This document shows positions 30,684-39,315 of a stretch of DNA of 64,000 nucleotides, piece by piece (the first letter of the stretch is position 1; every line of letters starts with the position of its first letter). The notes beneath the pieces were generated by a model. It saw only the letters and a list, made by a program, of their open reading frames with translations, was not told where the DNA came from and searched no databases. Both the position numbers and the translations under genes were made by a program. Source of the stretch: Viridibacterium silvisoli (GTDB taxonomy: Bacteria; Pseudomonadota; Gammaproteobacteria; Burkholderiales; Rhodocyclaceae); assembly GCF_036017035.1 (NCBI RefSeq), contig NZ_JAYXHS010000001.1, forward strand, positions 62,001-126,000, in the 5' to 3' direction.

Positions 30684-33253
30684 CCAGCCTCAGCCACACG
30701 CTTGGCAATGTGCGCCAAGGCTTCGTCGATCTGGTCGATCAGGATCAGGCTCAGATCGCCTTCTTTGAGCAGTTCGAGAGCGGTATCGATCGCCACGAAC
30801 TCGCCCTGGATCTCTTTCACCTGGCTGGTTCTGGTCGCGCCTTCGAGGCCCTGGCGCAGCAGCGCGACGACTTCGCCATCGGCACGGCCGCGCTGGCAGG
30901 CGTCCTGATAGAGGATCACGTCATCGAAGGCATCGCCGAGAATTTCGGTCTGCTGGCGGATGTCTTCGTCACGGCGGTCGCCTGCACCGCTGATGACGAC
31001 CGAGCGGCGCTTGGCCGGCATCGCTTCGACGGCCTTGACGAGGGCCGCAATCGCGTCCGGATTGTGGCCATAGTCGGCGATGACGGTCGCGCCACGATAG
31101 TCGAAGACGTTGAAGCGGCCCGGTGCGTTGTCGCTGTCGCTGACGAAGGTTGCCAGCCCCTCGGCAATTGCGTTCCAGTCGATGCCAGCGCCCCACGCTG
31201 CGGCCACGGATGCCATCACGTTCTCGACCTGGAAGCCGATCGTGCCATTGCGCGTGAGCGGCACCTGCGCGAGCGGAATGCGCACATTGAAATGACCTTC
31301 CGCAGCGACCACATGCCCGTTCTCGACGAAGACCACGCGCTTGCCCTGTGCACGATGCGTGACGATGATCGGGTGATGGTGATCGGCGGCGAAATAGATG
31401 ACCTGGCCGGGACAACTGGCAGCCATGCCGGCGACGATGGGGTCGGCGGCGTTGAGCACGGCGTAGCCGTCGGTCGATACGTTGTTCACGATGACGCGCT
31501 TGAGCACGGCCAGATCTTCAACCGTGGTGATGTAGTTGAGGCCCAGGTGATCGCCGAGGCCGACATTGGTCACCACCGCCACCTTGCAGCGATCGAAAGC
31601 GAGGCCCTCGCGCAGCATGCCGCCACGTGCTGTTTCGAACACGGCTGCATCGACATCGGGGTGCATCAGCACATTGCGCGCGCTGCGCGGGCCGCTGCAA
31701 TCGCCCGTATCAACGCGCTTGCCCTGGATGTAGACGCCATCGGTATTGGTCATGCCGACACGCAAGCCGCTCTTGCCGAGGATGTGCGCCGCAAGGCGCA
31801 CGGTCGTCGTCTTGCCATTGGTGCCAGTCACGGCAATCACCGGGATGCGGCCGTCATCACCGGCTGCATAGACCTCGCTGATGATGGCCGAACCCACATC
31901 GCGGCCTTTGCCGAAGGACGGCGAGAGGTGCATGCGCAAACCTGGCGCAGCATTCACTTCGACGATGCCACCAGACTGCTCTTCGAGCGGGCGCAGCACT
32001 GATTCACACACCACGTCCACACCACATACATCCAGCCCGACCATATGCGCAGCTGCCACGGCACGCGCGGCGAGATCCGGGTGCACGTCGTCGGTCACGT
32101 CGGTGGCAGTCCCACCTGTCGACAGATTGGCGTTGTTACGCAGGATCACGCGCATGCCCTTGGGCGGCACGGAATCCGGCTTGAGATCCTGTATCTCCAG
32201 GCGCGCCACCGCGATATCGTCAAAACGGATTTTCGTCAGCGAAGTGGCGTGACCATCTCCACGACGCGGGTCGCGATTCACCGCATCGACGAGTTCGCGC
32301 ACGGTGTGTACGCCGTCGCCGACCACCAAGGGCGGCTCGCGGCGCGCAGCCGCAATCAGGCGACTACCCACGACCAACATGCGGAAATCGGCGCCCGGCA
32401 GGAAACGTTCGACGAGGACTTCATCGCTGATCTCGGCCGCCGCCTTGTATGCGATAGCCATATGCTCGCGACTGACGATGTTGACCGTCACGCCCTTGCC
32501 CTGATTACCGTCCTGCGGTTTGACGACCACGGGCAAACCGATTTCCTCGGCGGCCTTCCAGGCATCTGCCTCGTCGCTGACCGGACGCCCCTTGGGCACC
32601 GGCACACCAGCGGCTTCGAGCAATTTCTTGGTGAGCTCTTTGTCCTGCGCAATGGTTTCCGAGATTGCACTGGTGCGGTCGATCTCGGCAGCCTGGATGC
32701 GGCGCTGTTTGCTGCCCCAGCCGAACTGCACCATGCTGCCCGAGGTCAGACGGCGGAACGGGATGCCACGCGACACGGCGGCCTGCACGATGGCGCCCGT
32801 CGATGGCCCGAGACGGACATCTTCGTCGAGTTCGCGCAAGGACTTCAGGGCTGCATCGAGATCGAAGCTGCTGCCATCCGCTGCGGCACGAATCAACTCC
32901 TGCGCGAGATCCATGGCCAGTCGGCCGACGGCTTCCTCACTGTATTCGACGACGACCTGATAGACGCCCGTCTCATCCGTCGAATTGGTACGACTGAAAG
33001 TCACCGGGCAACCCGCCTGCGCCTGCAGACCCAGCGCAGCGTATTCCAGTACATGCGCCATCGAGGGCTCGTCATCGTGCTTGGTCGGACGAATCGCACC
33101 GATCTGCGGGAACAGCGCGCGCAAACGCACGTCGAACCCCGGCAAACGCGCCAGAGACGTTTCTTCTTCCGTGCACACCACGACACTCTCGATAGAGAGG
33201 TGACGGCTCCACAGATTGGGGCCACGCAAGGCGCGAATTCGAGAGACTTCCAT
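30680..33253 (-). CDS. cphA: Cyanophycin synthetase CphA
   Basis: An 857-residue enzyme that polymerises L-aspartate and L-arginine into cyanophycin using ATP. The N-terminal domain starts MEVSRIRALRGPNLWS. The ATP-grasp domain (about residues 200-440, with LPVVVKPQDGNQGKGVTVNI) adds Asp. The C-terminal Mur-ligase-like domain adds Arg and has an intact P-loop VTGTNGKTTT (about residues 474-483), NVGLGDHLGLNYI and the catalytic region FDYRGATVIADYGHNPDA. The ATG at 33253 was chosen because it gives the family N-terminus; longer in-frame starts have no support. It lies 52 bases downstream of the CphA-like paralogue and overlaps the acetyltransferase start. Confidence 0.97.
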   Translation of the reverse strand: MEVSRIRALRGPNLWSRHLSIESVVVCTEEETSLARLPGFDVRLRALFPQIGAIRPTKHDDEPSMAHVLEYAALGLQAQAGCPVTFSRTNSTDETGVYQVVVEYSEEAVGRLAMDLAQELIRAAADGSSFDLDAALKSLRELDEDVRLGPSTGAIVQAAVSRGIPFRRLTSGSMVQFGWGSKQRRIQAAEIDRTSAISETIAQDKELTKKLLEAAGVPVPKGRPVSDEADAWKAAEEIGLPVVVKPQDGNQGKGVTVNIVSREHMAIAYKAAAEISDEVLVERFLPGADFRMLVVGSRLIAAARREPPLVVGDGVHTVRELVDAVNRDPRRGDGHATSLTKIRFDDIAVARLEIQDLKPDSVPPKGMRVILRNNANLSTGGTATDVTDDVHPDLAARAVAAAHMVGLDVCGVDVVCESVLRPLEEQSGGIVEVNAAPGLRMHLSPSFGKGRDVGSAIISEVYAAGDDGRIPVIAVTGTNGKTTTVRLAAHILGKSGLRVGMTNTDGVYIQGKRVDTGDCSGPRSARNVLMHPDVDAAVFETARGGMLREGLAFDRCKVAVVTNVGLGDHLGLNYITTVEDLAVLKRVIVNNVSTDGYAVLNAADPIVAGMAASCPGQVIYFAADHHHPIIVTHRAQGKRVVFVENGHVVAAEGHFNVRIPLAQVPLTRNGTIGFQVENVMASVAAAWGAGIDWNAIAEGLATFVSDSDNAPGRFNVFDYRGATVIADYGHNPDAIAALVKAVEAMPAKRRSVVISGAGDRRDEDIRQQTEILGDAFDDVILYQDACQRGRADGEVVALLRQGLEGATRTSQVKEIQGEFVAIDTALELLKEGDLSLILIDQIDEALAHIAKRVAEAG

Positions 33254-33305
33254 CAAACTTTTCCTGTCGTAATGCTGTTGTATTTTCTTGCCACGAAACG
33301 ATCGT

Positions 33306-35483
33306 TCAGCGGCGTGCGCGCTTGCGCGCAGCGGCTTCAGTGCCAATGCCGAAACCGGTTTCGAAACTGTCGATACCGGTGTTGATCAGGTCCGGCGCCA
33401 GGCCCAGCGCCCAGGCCGCGGCCACTGCGGCGAGCGTGGCACTGGCAGGCGTCATCGGCTTCGCAGCGAGACGATGCGCCGTCTGCCCCTTGAGCAGCAC
33501 GATGGCGCCTTCGCGCAACACGACGGCCCGACCATCGCTCGCCAGATGCGCGGCAATCACATCAGGCTTGTCGTCGGCACTGTAGAAAATCACTTCGCCA
33601 TCGCTGTGCTCCGCCATGGCGGCAACGCCGGCATCGTCGGCATTCAGCACGGCCGCGCCTTCATCGAGCACGACGTCGACCTGTGTGCGCAGCACGCCTG
33701 CCATCTGTTCATCGTCGCGGATGTCATAGCGCTCGACATCTTCGGTGTGACGCAGTGAAGTCACCACGCCGACATTGCACCTGTCGTACGGCAGGCCTTC
33801 ATGCAGGATCGCCGCGGCCGGCGTTTCGAAAACGGCAGCCTGCACGGTGCGATTGATCAGCAGGCGCTGACCGGCATGCCAGTTGGCGCAATCACTGCGC
33901 TCGACCTGGCGTTGATCGAAAAACAGGCCGTCGCGGCAAGCGACGCCTGCATGGCGACCGTCGATGTGCAGCAGCCAGGCGATGATGCGCGCCACACGTG
34001 TCGTGTCATCGCTCCCCGTGACGCCGACGATGGGAATACGGCCGTTGTTATCTTCGGGAAACAGATGGTCGACGATGGGTTGGCCCACCGCGCGCGGCGA
34101 GCCCTCCGCTGGGTGCAGGTGCATGAGCAGGCCTGGACCGGCATTCACTTCGACGATGGCGCCACGCTGCGCTTCGAGCGGCTTCGAGATGTCTTCCGCA
34201 ACGAGGTCGACGCCCGCGATGTCGAGCCCGACGATGCGCGCCGCGAGCGACACAGCAGCGGCCACCTCGGGGTGCACCTTGTCGGTCACATCGATGGCGA
34301 CGTTGCCATTTCGCTGCACGAGCACGCGCTGCCCCGCAGGCGGTACCGAGGCTTCGGTCAGGCCCTGGCGCTGCAGCTCGAGCAGGATGGAAGGGTCACG
34401 CTCAATAATGATGAGATTGAGCGGAAAGTCTTCGGTCTCACCACGGCGCGGGTCGGTATTGATCTGCAGGTTGATGAGCTCGACCACGTTGTGCTGGCCA
34501 TCGCCCGTCACCCAGGCTGCCTCGCCCCGAGCCGCTGCCACGACGCGCTTGCCGACCACCAGCAGGCGATGTTCGTCGCCCGGCACGAAGCGCTCGACGA
34601 TGACCTCGCTGCCTTCCTTGTCTGCAATGTGGAACGCTGCTTCGATCTCTTCACGCTTGGTGAGGTTGAGCGAAACGCCACGGCCGTGATTGGCATCCGA
34701 AGGTTTGACGACGACCGGCACGCCGATGTCCTCAGCAGCCTCCCAGGCCGCCTCGGCGCTTTCGACAACGCTGCCTTCCGGCACCGGCACGCCACAGGCC
34801 GCCAGCAAATTCTTGGTAAGGTCCTTGTCGCTGGCAATGCTCTCGGCAATCGCGCTGGTGCGGTCCGTCTCGGCTGTCCACACGCGGCGCTGGCGTGCGC
34901 CGTAGCCCAGCTGCACAAGGTTGCCTGCGGTAAGGCGGATGGAGGGAATGCGACGCTCCGTAGCCGCGTCGACGATGCAGCCCGTGCTGGGCCCGAGGCA
35001 CAGCGAATCGGCGATGTCGACCAGACGCGCAGTCGTTGCCGGCACATCGAACGGTGTGTCATTGATGGCAGCCATGACGAGATCGCGCGCAGCCAGCAGA
35101 CAGGCGCGCGTCACTTCTTCCTGACGCGAACGCACGACCACTTTATAAACGCCGCGCTTGGAGGTGCTGCGTGCCTTGCCGAAGCCCGTGCGCTGGCCCG
35201 CCATGTTCTGCAGCTCCAGCGTCACGTGCTCGAGGATGTGGCCGGGCCAGGTCCCCTCCTGCACACGGCGCAGGAAGCCACCAGGTTCGCCATAGCTGCA
35301 GCGGTGTTCGACTAGACCCGGCAGCCAGGCCGACAGGCGTTCGTAGAAGCCTGGCAAGGTGTTCGAAGGGAAGTCTTCCAGTTCGCCAATGTCGATGAGC
35401 GCTTCGAGCGCCGGGCGGTAAGTCCAGATGTTGGGGCCGCGCAGCGGACGTACATCGAGTATCTGAATGTCTTTTTTGTTCAT
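33306..35483 (-). CDS. CphA-like second cyanophycin synthetase with degenerate Mur-ligase P-loop
   Basis: A 725-residue paralogue of CphA, shorter by about 130 residues. The N-terminal domain (ILDVRPLRGPNIWTYRPALE) and ATP-grasp domain (VPVVVKPSDANHGRGVSLNL, IVEVNAGPGLLMHLHP) look functional. The Mur-ligase part is degenerate. Where CphA has VTGTNGKTTT this protein has VTGSDDTTRV (about residues 487-493), lacking the P-loop lysine; the NVGxGDH motif has become VTSLRHTED; and the C-terminal lobe is missing. This matches the layout of CphA2-type enzymes, which join beta-Asp-Arg dipeptides with only one active ATP site. Betaproteobacteria often carry such a second gene (cphA'). The activity is inferred. 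Confidence 0.9.
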   Translation of the reverse strand: MNKKDIQILDVRPLRGPNIWTYRPALEALIDIGELEDFPSNTLPGFYERLSAWLPGLVEHRCSYGEPGGFLRRVQEGTWPGHILEHVTLELQNMAGQRTGFGKARSTSKRGVYKVVVRSRQEEVTRACLLAARDLVMAAINDTPFDVPATTARLVDIADSLCLGPSTGCIVDAATERRIPSIRLTAGNLVQLGYGARQRRVWTAETDRTSAIAESIASDKDLTKNLLAACGVPVPEGSVVESAEAAWEAAEDIGVPVVVKPSDANHGRGVSLNLTKREEIEAAFHIADKEGSEVIVERFVPGDEHRLLVVGKRVVAAARGEAAWVTGDGQHNVVELINLQINTDPRRGETEDFPLNLIIIERDPSILLELQRQGLTEASVPPAGQRVLVQRNGNVAIDVTDKVHPEVAAAVSLAARIVGLDIAGVDLVAEDISKPLEAQRGAIVEVNAGPGLLMHLHPAEGSPRAVGQPIVDHLFPEDNNGRIPIVGVTGSDDTTRVARIIAWLLHIDGRHAGVACRDGLFFDQRQVERSDCANWHAGQRLLINRTVQAAVFETPAAAILHEGLPYDRCNVGVVTSLRHTEDVERYDIRDDEQMAGVLRTQVDVVLDEGAAVLNADDAGVAAMAEHSDGEVIFYSADDKPDVIAAHLASDGRAVVLREGAIVLLKGQTAHRLAAKPMTPASATLAAVAAAWALGLAPDLINTGIDSFETGFGIGTEAAARKRARR

Positions 35484-35682
35484 CTATCGCGGGTTCGGGT
35501 AGGCGTCGCGTACTGCCCGCCATTCGCGCTGTGCCGCAGAAGGGCGGACGCAGCCTGGAGCGGCAACGCATCGCTGCAGGGTTTAACGCGGCTCACGGGC
35601 CAGTGGTTTACCAAAGCCGGGATTATCGTCCCAGCGGTCGCCTTGCGGTGGACGGGATGGCACACTATGGGCCCTGCCGCCC

Positions 35683-35698
35683 TTGGCGAAATCGCCAA
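35683..35698. promoter_or_regulatory. Palindrome in the divergent cyanophycin intergenic region (candidate operator)
   Basis: A perfect 7-2-7 inverted repeat, TTGGCGA-AA-TCGCCAA, lies inside the 403-base gene-free region (35484-35886) between the minus-strand synthetase operon and the plus-strand ABC transporter. It would be well placed to control both directions. Nothing else in this gap is recognisable apart from a modest AT-rich patch at 35695-35735. Confidence 0.5.
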
Positions 35699-35886
35699 AA
35701 TCTCAATAAACATCATTCTTTCAATGGCTTATTGTAGACAGGCGGGGTTTGCAAAAAATTCCGCGAGGCGTCGTTCGCTTGAACGCCCGACAGCACGGAC
35801 AACTTTGAGACGGGCCGCGCGTTGATAGCCATGGCCATGGCCCCACGCCACCCTACCAACAAGAAGTATTGAAGACACAGGCCCCG

Positions 35887-38181
35887 ATGAAGCGCGACAC
35901 CCTGCTGGATCTCTCCACCGATAACCGCCTGCCGCACACCTGGCGCAGCTCGCTTGCGGCGCGCCTGAGCCATAGCGACGACAGCATTCTGGCCACGCTC
36001 GAAACCGATCTCGATGCGCGTCTGCACTTCGTCCATGGCGTCGTGATCCTGACCGGTCGTCAGCTGCTGGCACGTGCGCCCGCCAACGAAAAGAGCGCCG
36101 ACGACTGGCAGCACTGGGATCTCACCGCCGAACTGTCGCTGCAGCATTCTGACCATGCCGGCGTCGGTACGCTGGAGCTCTTCGATGGCACGCGCCGCCT
36201 CGCCCATTGGCGTTACACGCTGGCACAGAACCTTGCAGCGCTGCGCCTTATCAGCGAGTTCGCCAAGCAGATCGATCGCCTGAAGGGCAAGTCTGCGGAT
36301 GCCGCCGAGGGCGCCGACACGGTCGAGCATTGCCCCCACTGCCGCGCGCCGCTGGCACCGGACGATGACGAGTGCCCGGTGTGCGCCAAGGAAATCCACA
36401 CCCCACCGTCGACCTGGACATTGTTCCGCCTGTGGCGCTTTGCCAAGCCCTACAACGGTCAGTTGCTGCTGGGTTTCGTGCTGATGCTGGCCGGCACTGC
36501 CGCCACGCTGGTGCCGCCGTACCTCACCATGCCGCTGATGGACAAGGTGCTGATCCCGTTCCAGAACGGTCAGCAGATCGACACCACGCTGGTACTGCTG
36601 TGCCTCGGCGGCCTGCTCGGCTCCGCCTTGCTGGCCTGGTCGCTGGGCTGGGCACGCACCTACATCCTGGCGCTGGTGTCGGAACGCATCAGCGCGGACC
36701 TGCGCACCACCACCTATGAACATCTGCTCGACCTGTCGCTCGAGTATTTCGGGGGCAAACGCACGGGCGACCTTATCTCGCGCATCGGCTCGGAGTCAGA
36801 CCGCATCAGCGTCTTTCTGTCGCTGCACGCACTCGACTTCATCACCGACGTGCTGATGATCGTGATGACCTCGGTGATCCTGTTCAGCATCAACCCATGG
36901 CTGGCGCTGGTCACCTTGCTGCCCCTGCCCTTCATCGCCTGGATGATCCACATCGTGCGCGACCGCCTGCGCACCGGCTTCGAGAAGATCGACCGCGTGT
37001 GGGGCGAAGTCACCAACGTGCTGGCCGACACCATTCCCGGCATTCGCGTGGTCAAGGCTTTCGCCCAGGAAGCACGCGAGACGAAACGCTTCCGCGATGC
37101 CAACCGACATAACCTGCAGATCAACGACCGCCTCAACAAGACCTGGTCCCTGTTCAGCCCCACCGTGTCGCTGCTGACGGAAATCGGCTTGCTCGTCGTC
37201 TGGGCTTTCGGCATCTGGCAGGTGTCGAAGCACGACATCACGGTGGGTACGCTGACAGCTTTCCTCGCCTACATCGGCCGCTTCTACGGGCGCCTCGACT
37301 CGATGAGCCGCATCGTCTCGGTGACACAGAAAGCAGCAGCAGGTGCCAAGCGCATCTTCGACATTCTCGACCATGTTTCGAGCGTGCCGGAGCCGACGAA
37401 CCCCGTGTATCTGGAGACCGTTACGGGCCAGATCACGATCAGCAATATCGGTTTCCGCTACGGCAATCGCTCGGTATTGCGCAACGTCAGTCTCGACATC
37501 AAGCCGGGCGAAATGATCGGGCTGGTCGGCCACAGCGGCTCGGGCAAGAGCACGATGGTCAACCTCATCTGCCGCTTCTATGACGTCACCGAAGGCTCGA
37601 TCCGCATCGACGGCGTCGACATCCGCTCGCTCCCCGTCGCCGAATACCGTCGGCATATCGGCCTGGTGCTACAGGAACCCTTCCTGTTCTTCGGCACGAT
37701 TGCCGAGAACATCGCCTACGGCAAACCTGAGGCGACACGCGACGAGATCGTCGCCGCGGCACGCGCAGCGCATGCTCACGAATTCATATTGAGATTGCCG
37801 CAAGGTTACGACTCGCTGGTCGGCGAGCGCGGCCAGGGCCTGTCGGGCGGCGAACGTCAGCGCATCTCGATTGCGCGCGCCCTGCTGATCAACCCGCGCT
37901 TGCTGATTCTCGACGAGGCGACTTCGTCAGTCGACACCGAGACCGAGAAGGAAATCCAGCGCGCGCTCGACAACCTGGTGCAGGGCCGCACCACCATCGC
38001 CATCGCCCACCGCCTGTCGACCTTGCGCAAGGCCGACCGACTGGTAGTGATGGATCGCGGCCAGATCGTCGAGATCGGCAACCACACGGAATTGATGGCC
38101 GCAGAAGGCGCTTACTACCGCCTGTATCAGGCGCAAGCCAGGAATGAGGCCAATGCAGAAGCGGAAGGCAGCCATGAATAA
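35887..38181 (+). CDS. Cyanophycin-associated ABC exporter with N-terminal zinc ribbon
   Basis: A 764-residue half-size ABC exporter (ABC_membrane plus ATPase). An extra N-terminal region of about 180 residues comes first and ends in a four-cysteine zinc ribbon, CPHCRAPLAPDDDECPVC (about residues 149-166). Six transmembrane segments follow (about 195-470), then the ATPase with Walker A GHSGSGKST (about 550), signature LSGGERQR and Walker B LLILDEATSSVD (about 675). The extra region plus a following DUF1854 gene is the arrangement that genome annotations call cyanophycin metabolism-associated; the substrate is not known. The ATG at 35887 was preferred to a TTG six codons upstream. It overlaps the next gene by eight bases. 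Confidence 0.88.
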   Translation: MKRDTLLDLSTDNRLPHTWRSSLAARLSHSDDSILATLETDLDARLHFVHGVVILTGRQLLARAPANEKSADDWQHWDLTAELSLQHSDHAGVGTLELFDGTRRLAHWRYTLAQNLAALRLISEFAKQIDRLKGKSADAAEGADTVEHCPHCRAPLAPDDDECPVCAKEIHTPPSTWTLFRLWRFAKPYNGQLLLGFVLMLAGTAATLVPPYLTMPLMDKVLIPFQNGQQIDTTLVLLCLGGLLGSALLAWSLGWARTYILALVSERISADLRTTTYEHLLDLSLEYFGGKRTGDLISRIGSESDRISVFLSLHALDFITDVLMIVMTSVILFSINPWLALVTLLPLPFIAWMIHIVRDRLRTGFEKIDRVWGEVTNVLADTIPGIRVVKAFAQEARETKRFRDANRHNLQINDRLNKTWSLFSPTVSLLTEIGLLVVWAFGIWQVSKHDITVGTLTAFLAYIGRFYGRLDSMSRIVSVTQKAAAGAKRIFDILDHVSSVPEPTNPVYLETVTGQITISNIGFRYGNRSVLRNVSLDIKPGEMIGLVGHSGSGKSTMVNLICRFYDVTEGSIRIDGVDIRSLPVAEYRRHIGLVLQEPFLFFGTIAENIAYGKPEATRDEIVAAARAAHAHEFILRLPQGYDSLVGERGQGLSGGERQRISIARALLINPRLLILDEATSSVDTETEKEIQRALDNLVQGRTTIAIAHRLSTLRKADRLVVMDRGQIVEIGNHTELMAAEGAYYRLYQAQARNEANAEAEGSHE

Positions 38182-38644
38182 TCAGAATCTGAACCTGTCG
38201 CGCAATGCCTTCGGCCGCCTCCGCCTCGTGACCGACGACGGCACGGCGCATGACGAAGTCGTGCCGGTGCGCGCATTCCCGATTTCCAATCCGGGTGAAG
38301 GTATTTCCCTGGTCAGCCCGGAGGGCCGCGAACTGGCCTGGATCGAACGCCTCGATGCGCTGTCGGCTGCGTCACGTGCGCTCATCGAAGAAGAGCTCGG
38401 TGCCCGCGAATTCATGCCGGAGATCCGCAGCATCCGCAAAGTCTCGACCTATGCCACGCCGAGCAACTGGAGCGTGGAGACCGATCGCGGCGATTTCAGC
38501 TTCATCCTCAAGGGTGAGGAAGACATCCGCCGCGTCGCCGGCGGCACCTTGCTGATCGCTGACAGCCATGGCGTGCAGTTCCTGATCCGCGATCAATACA
38601 GTCTCGACCGCACCAGCCGTCGCATCCTTGATCGTTTCCTGTAA
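38174..38644 (+). CDS. DUF1854 protein (cyanophycin-associated)
   Basis: A 156-residue soluble protein of the DUF1854 family: MNNQNLNLSRNAFGRLRLVT, then an acidic N-terminal part with ISLVSPEGRELAWIERLDAL, IRSIRKVSTYATPSNWSVET and a C-terminal DQYSLDRTSRRILDRFL. No catalytic motif or signal peptide is visible. Family members regularly follow the zinc-ribbon ABC exporter beside cyanophycin synthetases, and the eight-base overlap here implies coupled production. It could be an accessory or regulator of the exporter; that is a guess from context. Confidence 0.85.
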   Translation: MNNQNLNLSRNAFGRLRLVTDDGTAHDEVVPVRAFPISNPGEGISLVSPEGRELAWIERLDALSAASRALIEEELGAREFMPEIRSIRKVSTYATPSNWSVETDRGDFSFILKGEEDIRRVAGGTLLIADSHGVQFLIRDQYSLDRTSRRILDRFL

Positions 38645-38658
38645 TGGAGAAACCCCGC

Positions 38659-39120
38659 ATGTTCCGCACCGCATTGAAAGCTTTCCTGCTGGCCACGTTC
38701 TTCTCGCAGGCGCTGCCAGCATCGGCACAAGCACCGGCGCCAAGCTTTCCGCGCACCGAGCTTTCCATTGGCATGTTCCGCGTCAATGCCGAAGTAGCAG
38801 CCAGCGAAGACCTGCGCATGTACGGCCTGATGTTCCGCAAAGAGATGCCCAGCAATGCCGGCATGGTTTTCGTCTTTGAGACCTCGCAGCAGTACTGCAT
38901 GTGGATGAAAAACACGCTGCTCCCCCTGTCCGTCGCTTTCATTGATGAAACCGGAAAAATCATCAACATCGAGGATATGAAGCCGCAGACCGAGAACTCG
39001 CATTGCGCCGAAAAACCTGCACGTTTTGCGCTCGAAATGAACAAAGGCTGGTTCAAGGACAAGCACTTCAAGGCAGGGACGAAGGTGGGCGGTCTCGAAC
39101 GCTTCGGCGCAACGCGCTAG
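38659..39120 (+). CDS. Exported DUF192 family protein
   Basis: A 153-residue protein with a signal peptide (MFRTALKAFLLATFFSQALPASA) and one DUF192 domain: ELSIGMFRVNAEVAAS, DLRMYGLMFRKEMPSNAGMVF, CMWMKNTLLPLSVAFIDETG and a C-terminal ALEMNKGWFKDKHFKAG. DUF192 proteins are small beta-barrels found in periplasmic or lipoprotein form, with no firm function. The ATG at 38659, with GGAG ten bases upstream, gives the best signal peptide; an ATG at 38644 overlapping the DUF1854 stop (TAATG) would add five residues. It is probably read through from the cyanophycin-exporter operon. Confidence 0.85.
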   Translation: MFRTALKAFLLATFFSQALPASAQAPAPSFPRTELSIGMFRVNAEVAASEDLRMYGLMFRKEMPSNAGMVFVFETSQQYCMWMKNTLLPLSVAFIDETGKIINIEDMKPQTENSHCAEKPARFALEMNKGWFKDKHFKAGTKVGGLERFGATR

Positions 39121-39315
39121 CAAAAATCAATAAATTCCAGCCATAGCAGCCGACAAACGGTCAGATTTAACGTTTTGTGTCGATTTTGTGCTTTGCACAT
39201 TGATCTCCAGATCTCTTTCATGCATTAATCGTCCTGCCGTACGAAATAGACGGCGAGTGTTGACCGGCTTCGAATCGGGCAACGTGACGTAGTTAAGAGA
39301 TATTCAGGAGACAGC
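39121..39315 (+). promoter_or_regulatory. Pectate lyase upstream region with small inverted repeat
   Basis: 195 bases, AT-richer than the genes on either side, with an inverted repeat TGTGC-TTT-GCACA at 39187-39199. No terminator for the upstream operon and no clear -35/-10 pair is seen. The repeat is a candidate operator for substrate-dependent control of the lyase. Confidence 0.35.

Noticed and set aside
30557..35315. Long plus-strand open frames opposite the two cyanophycin synthetases
   Set aside because: The minus-strand proteins have complete domain motifs; the antisense translations have none.
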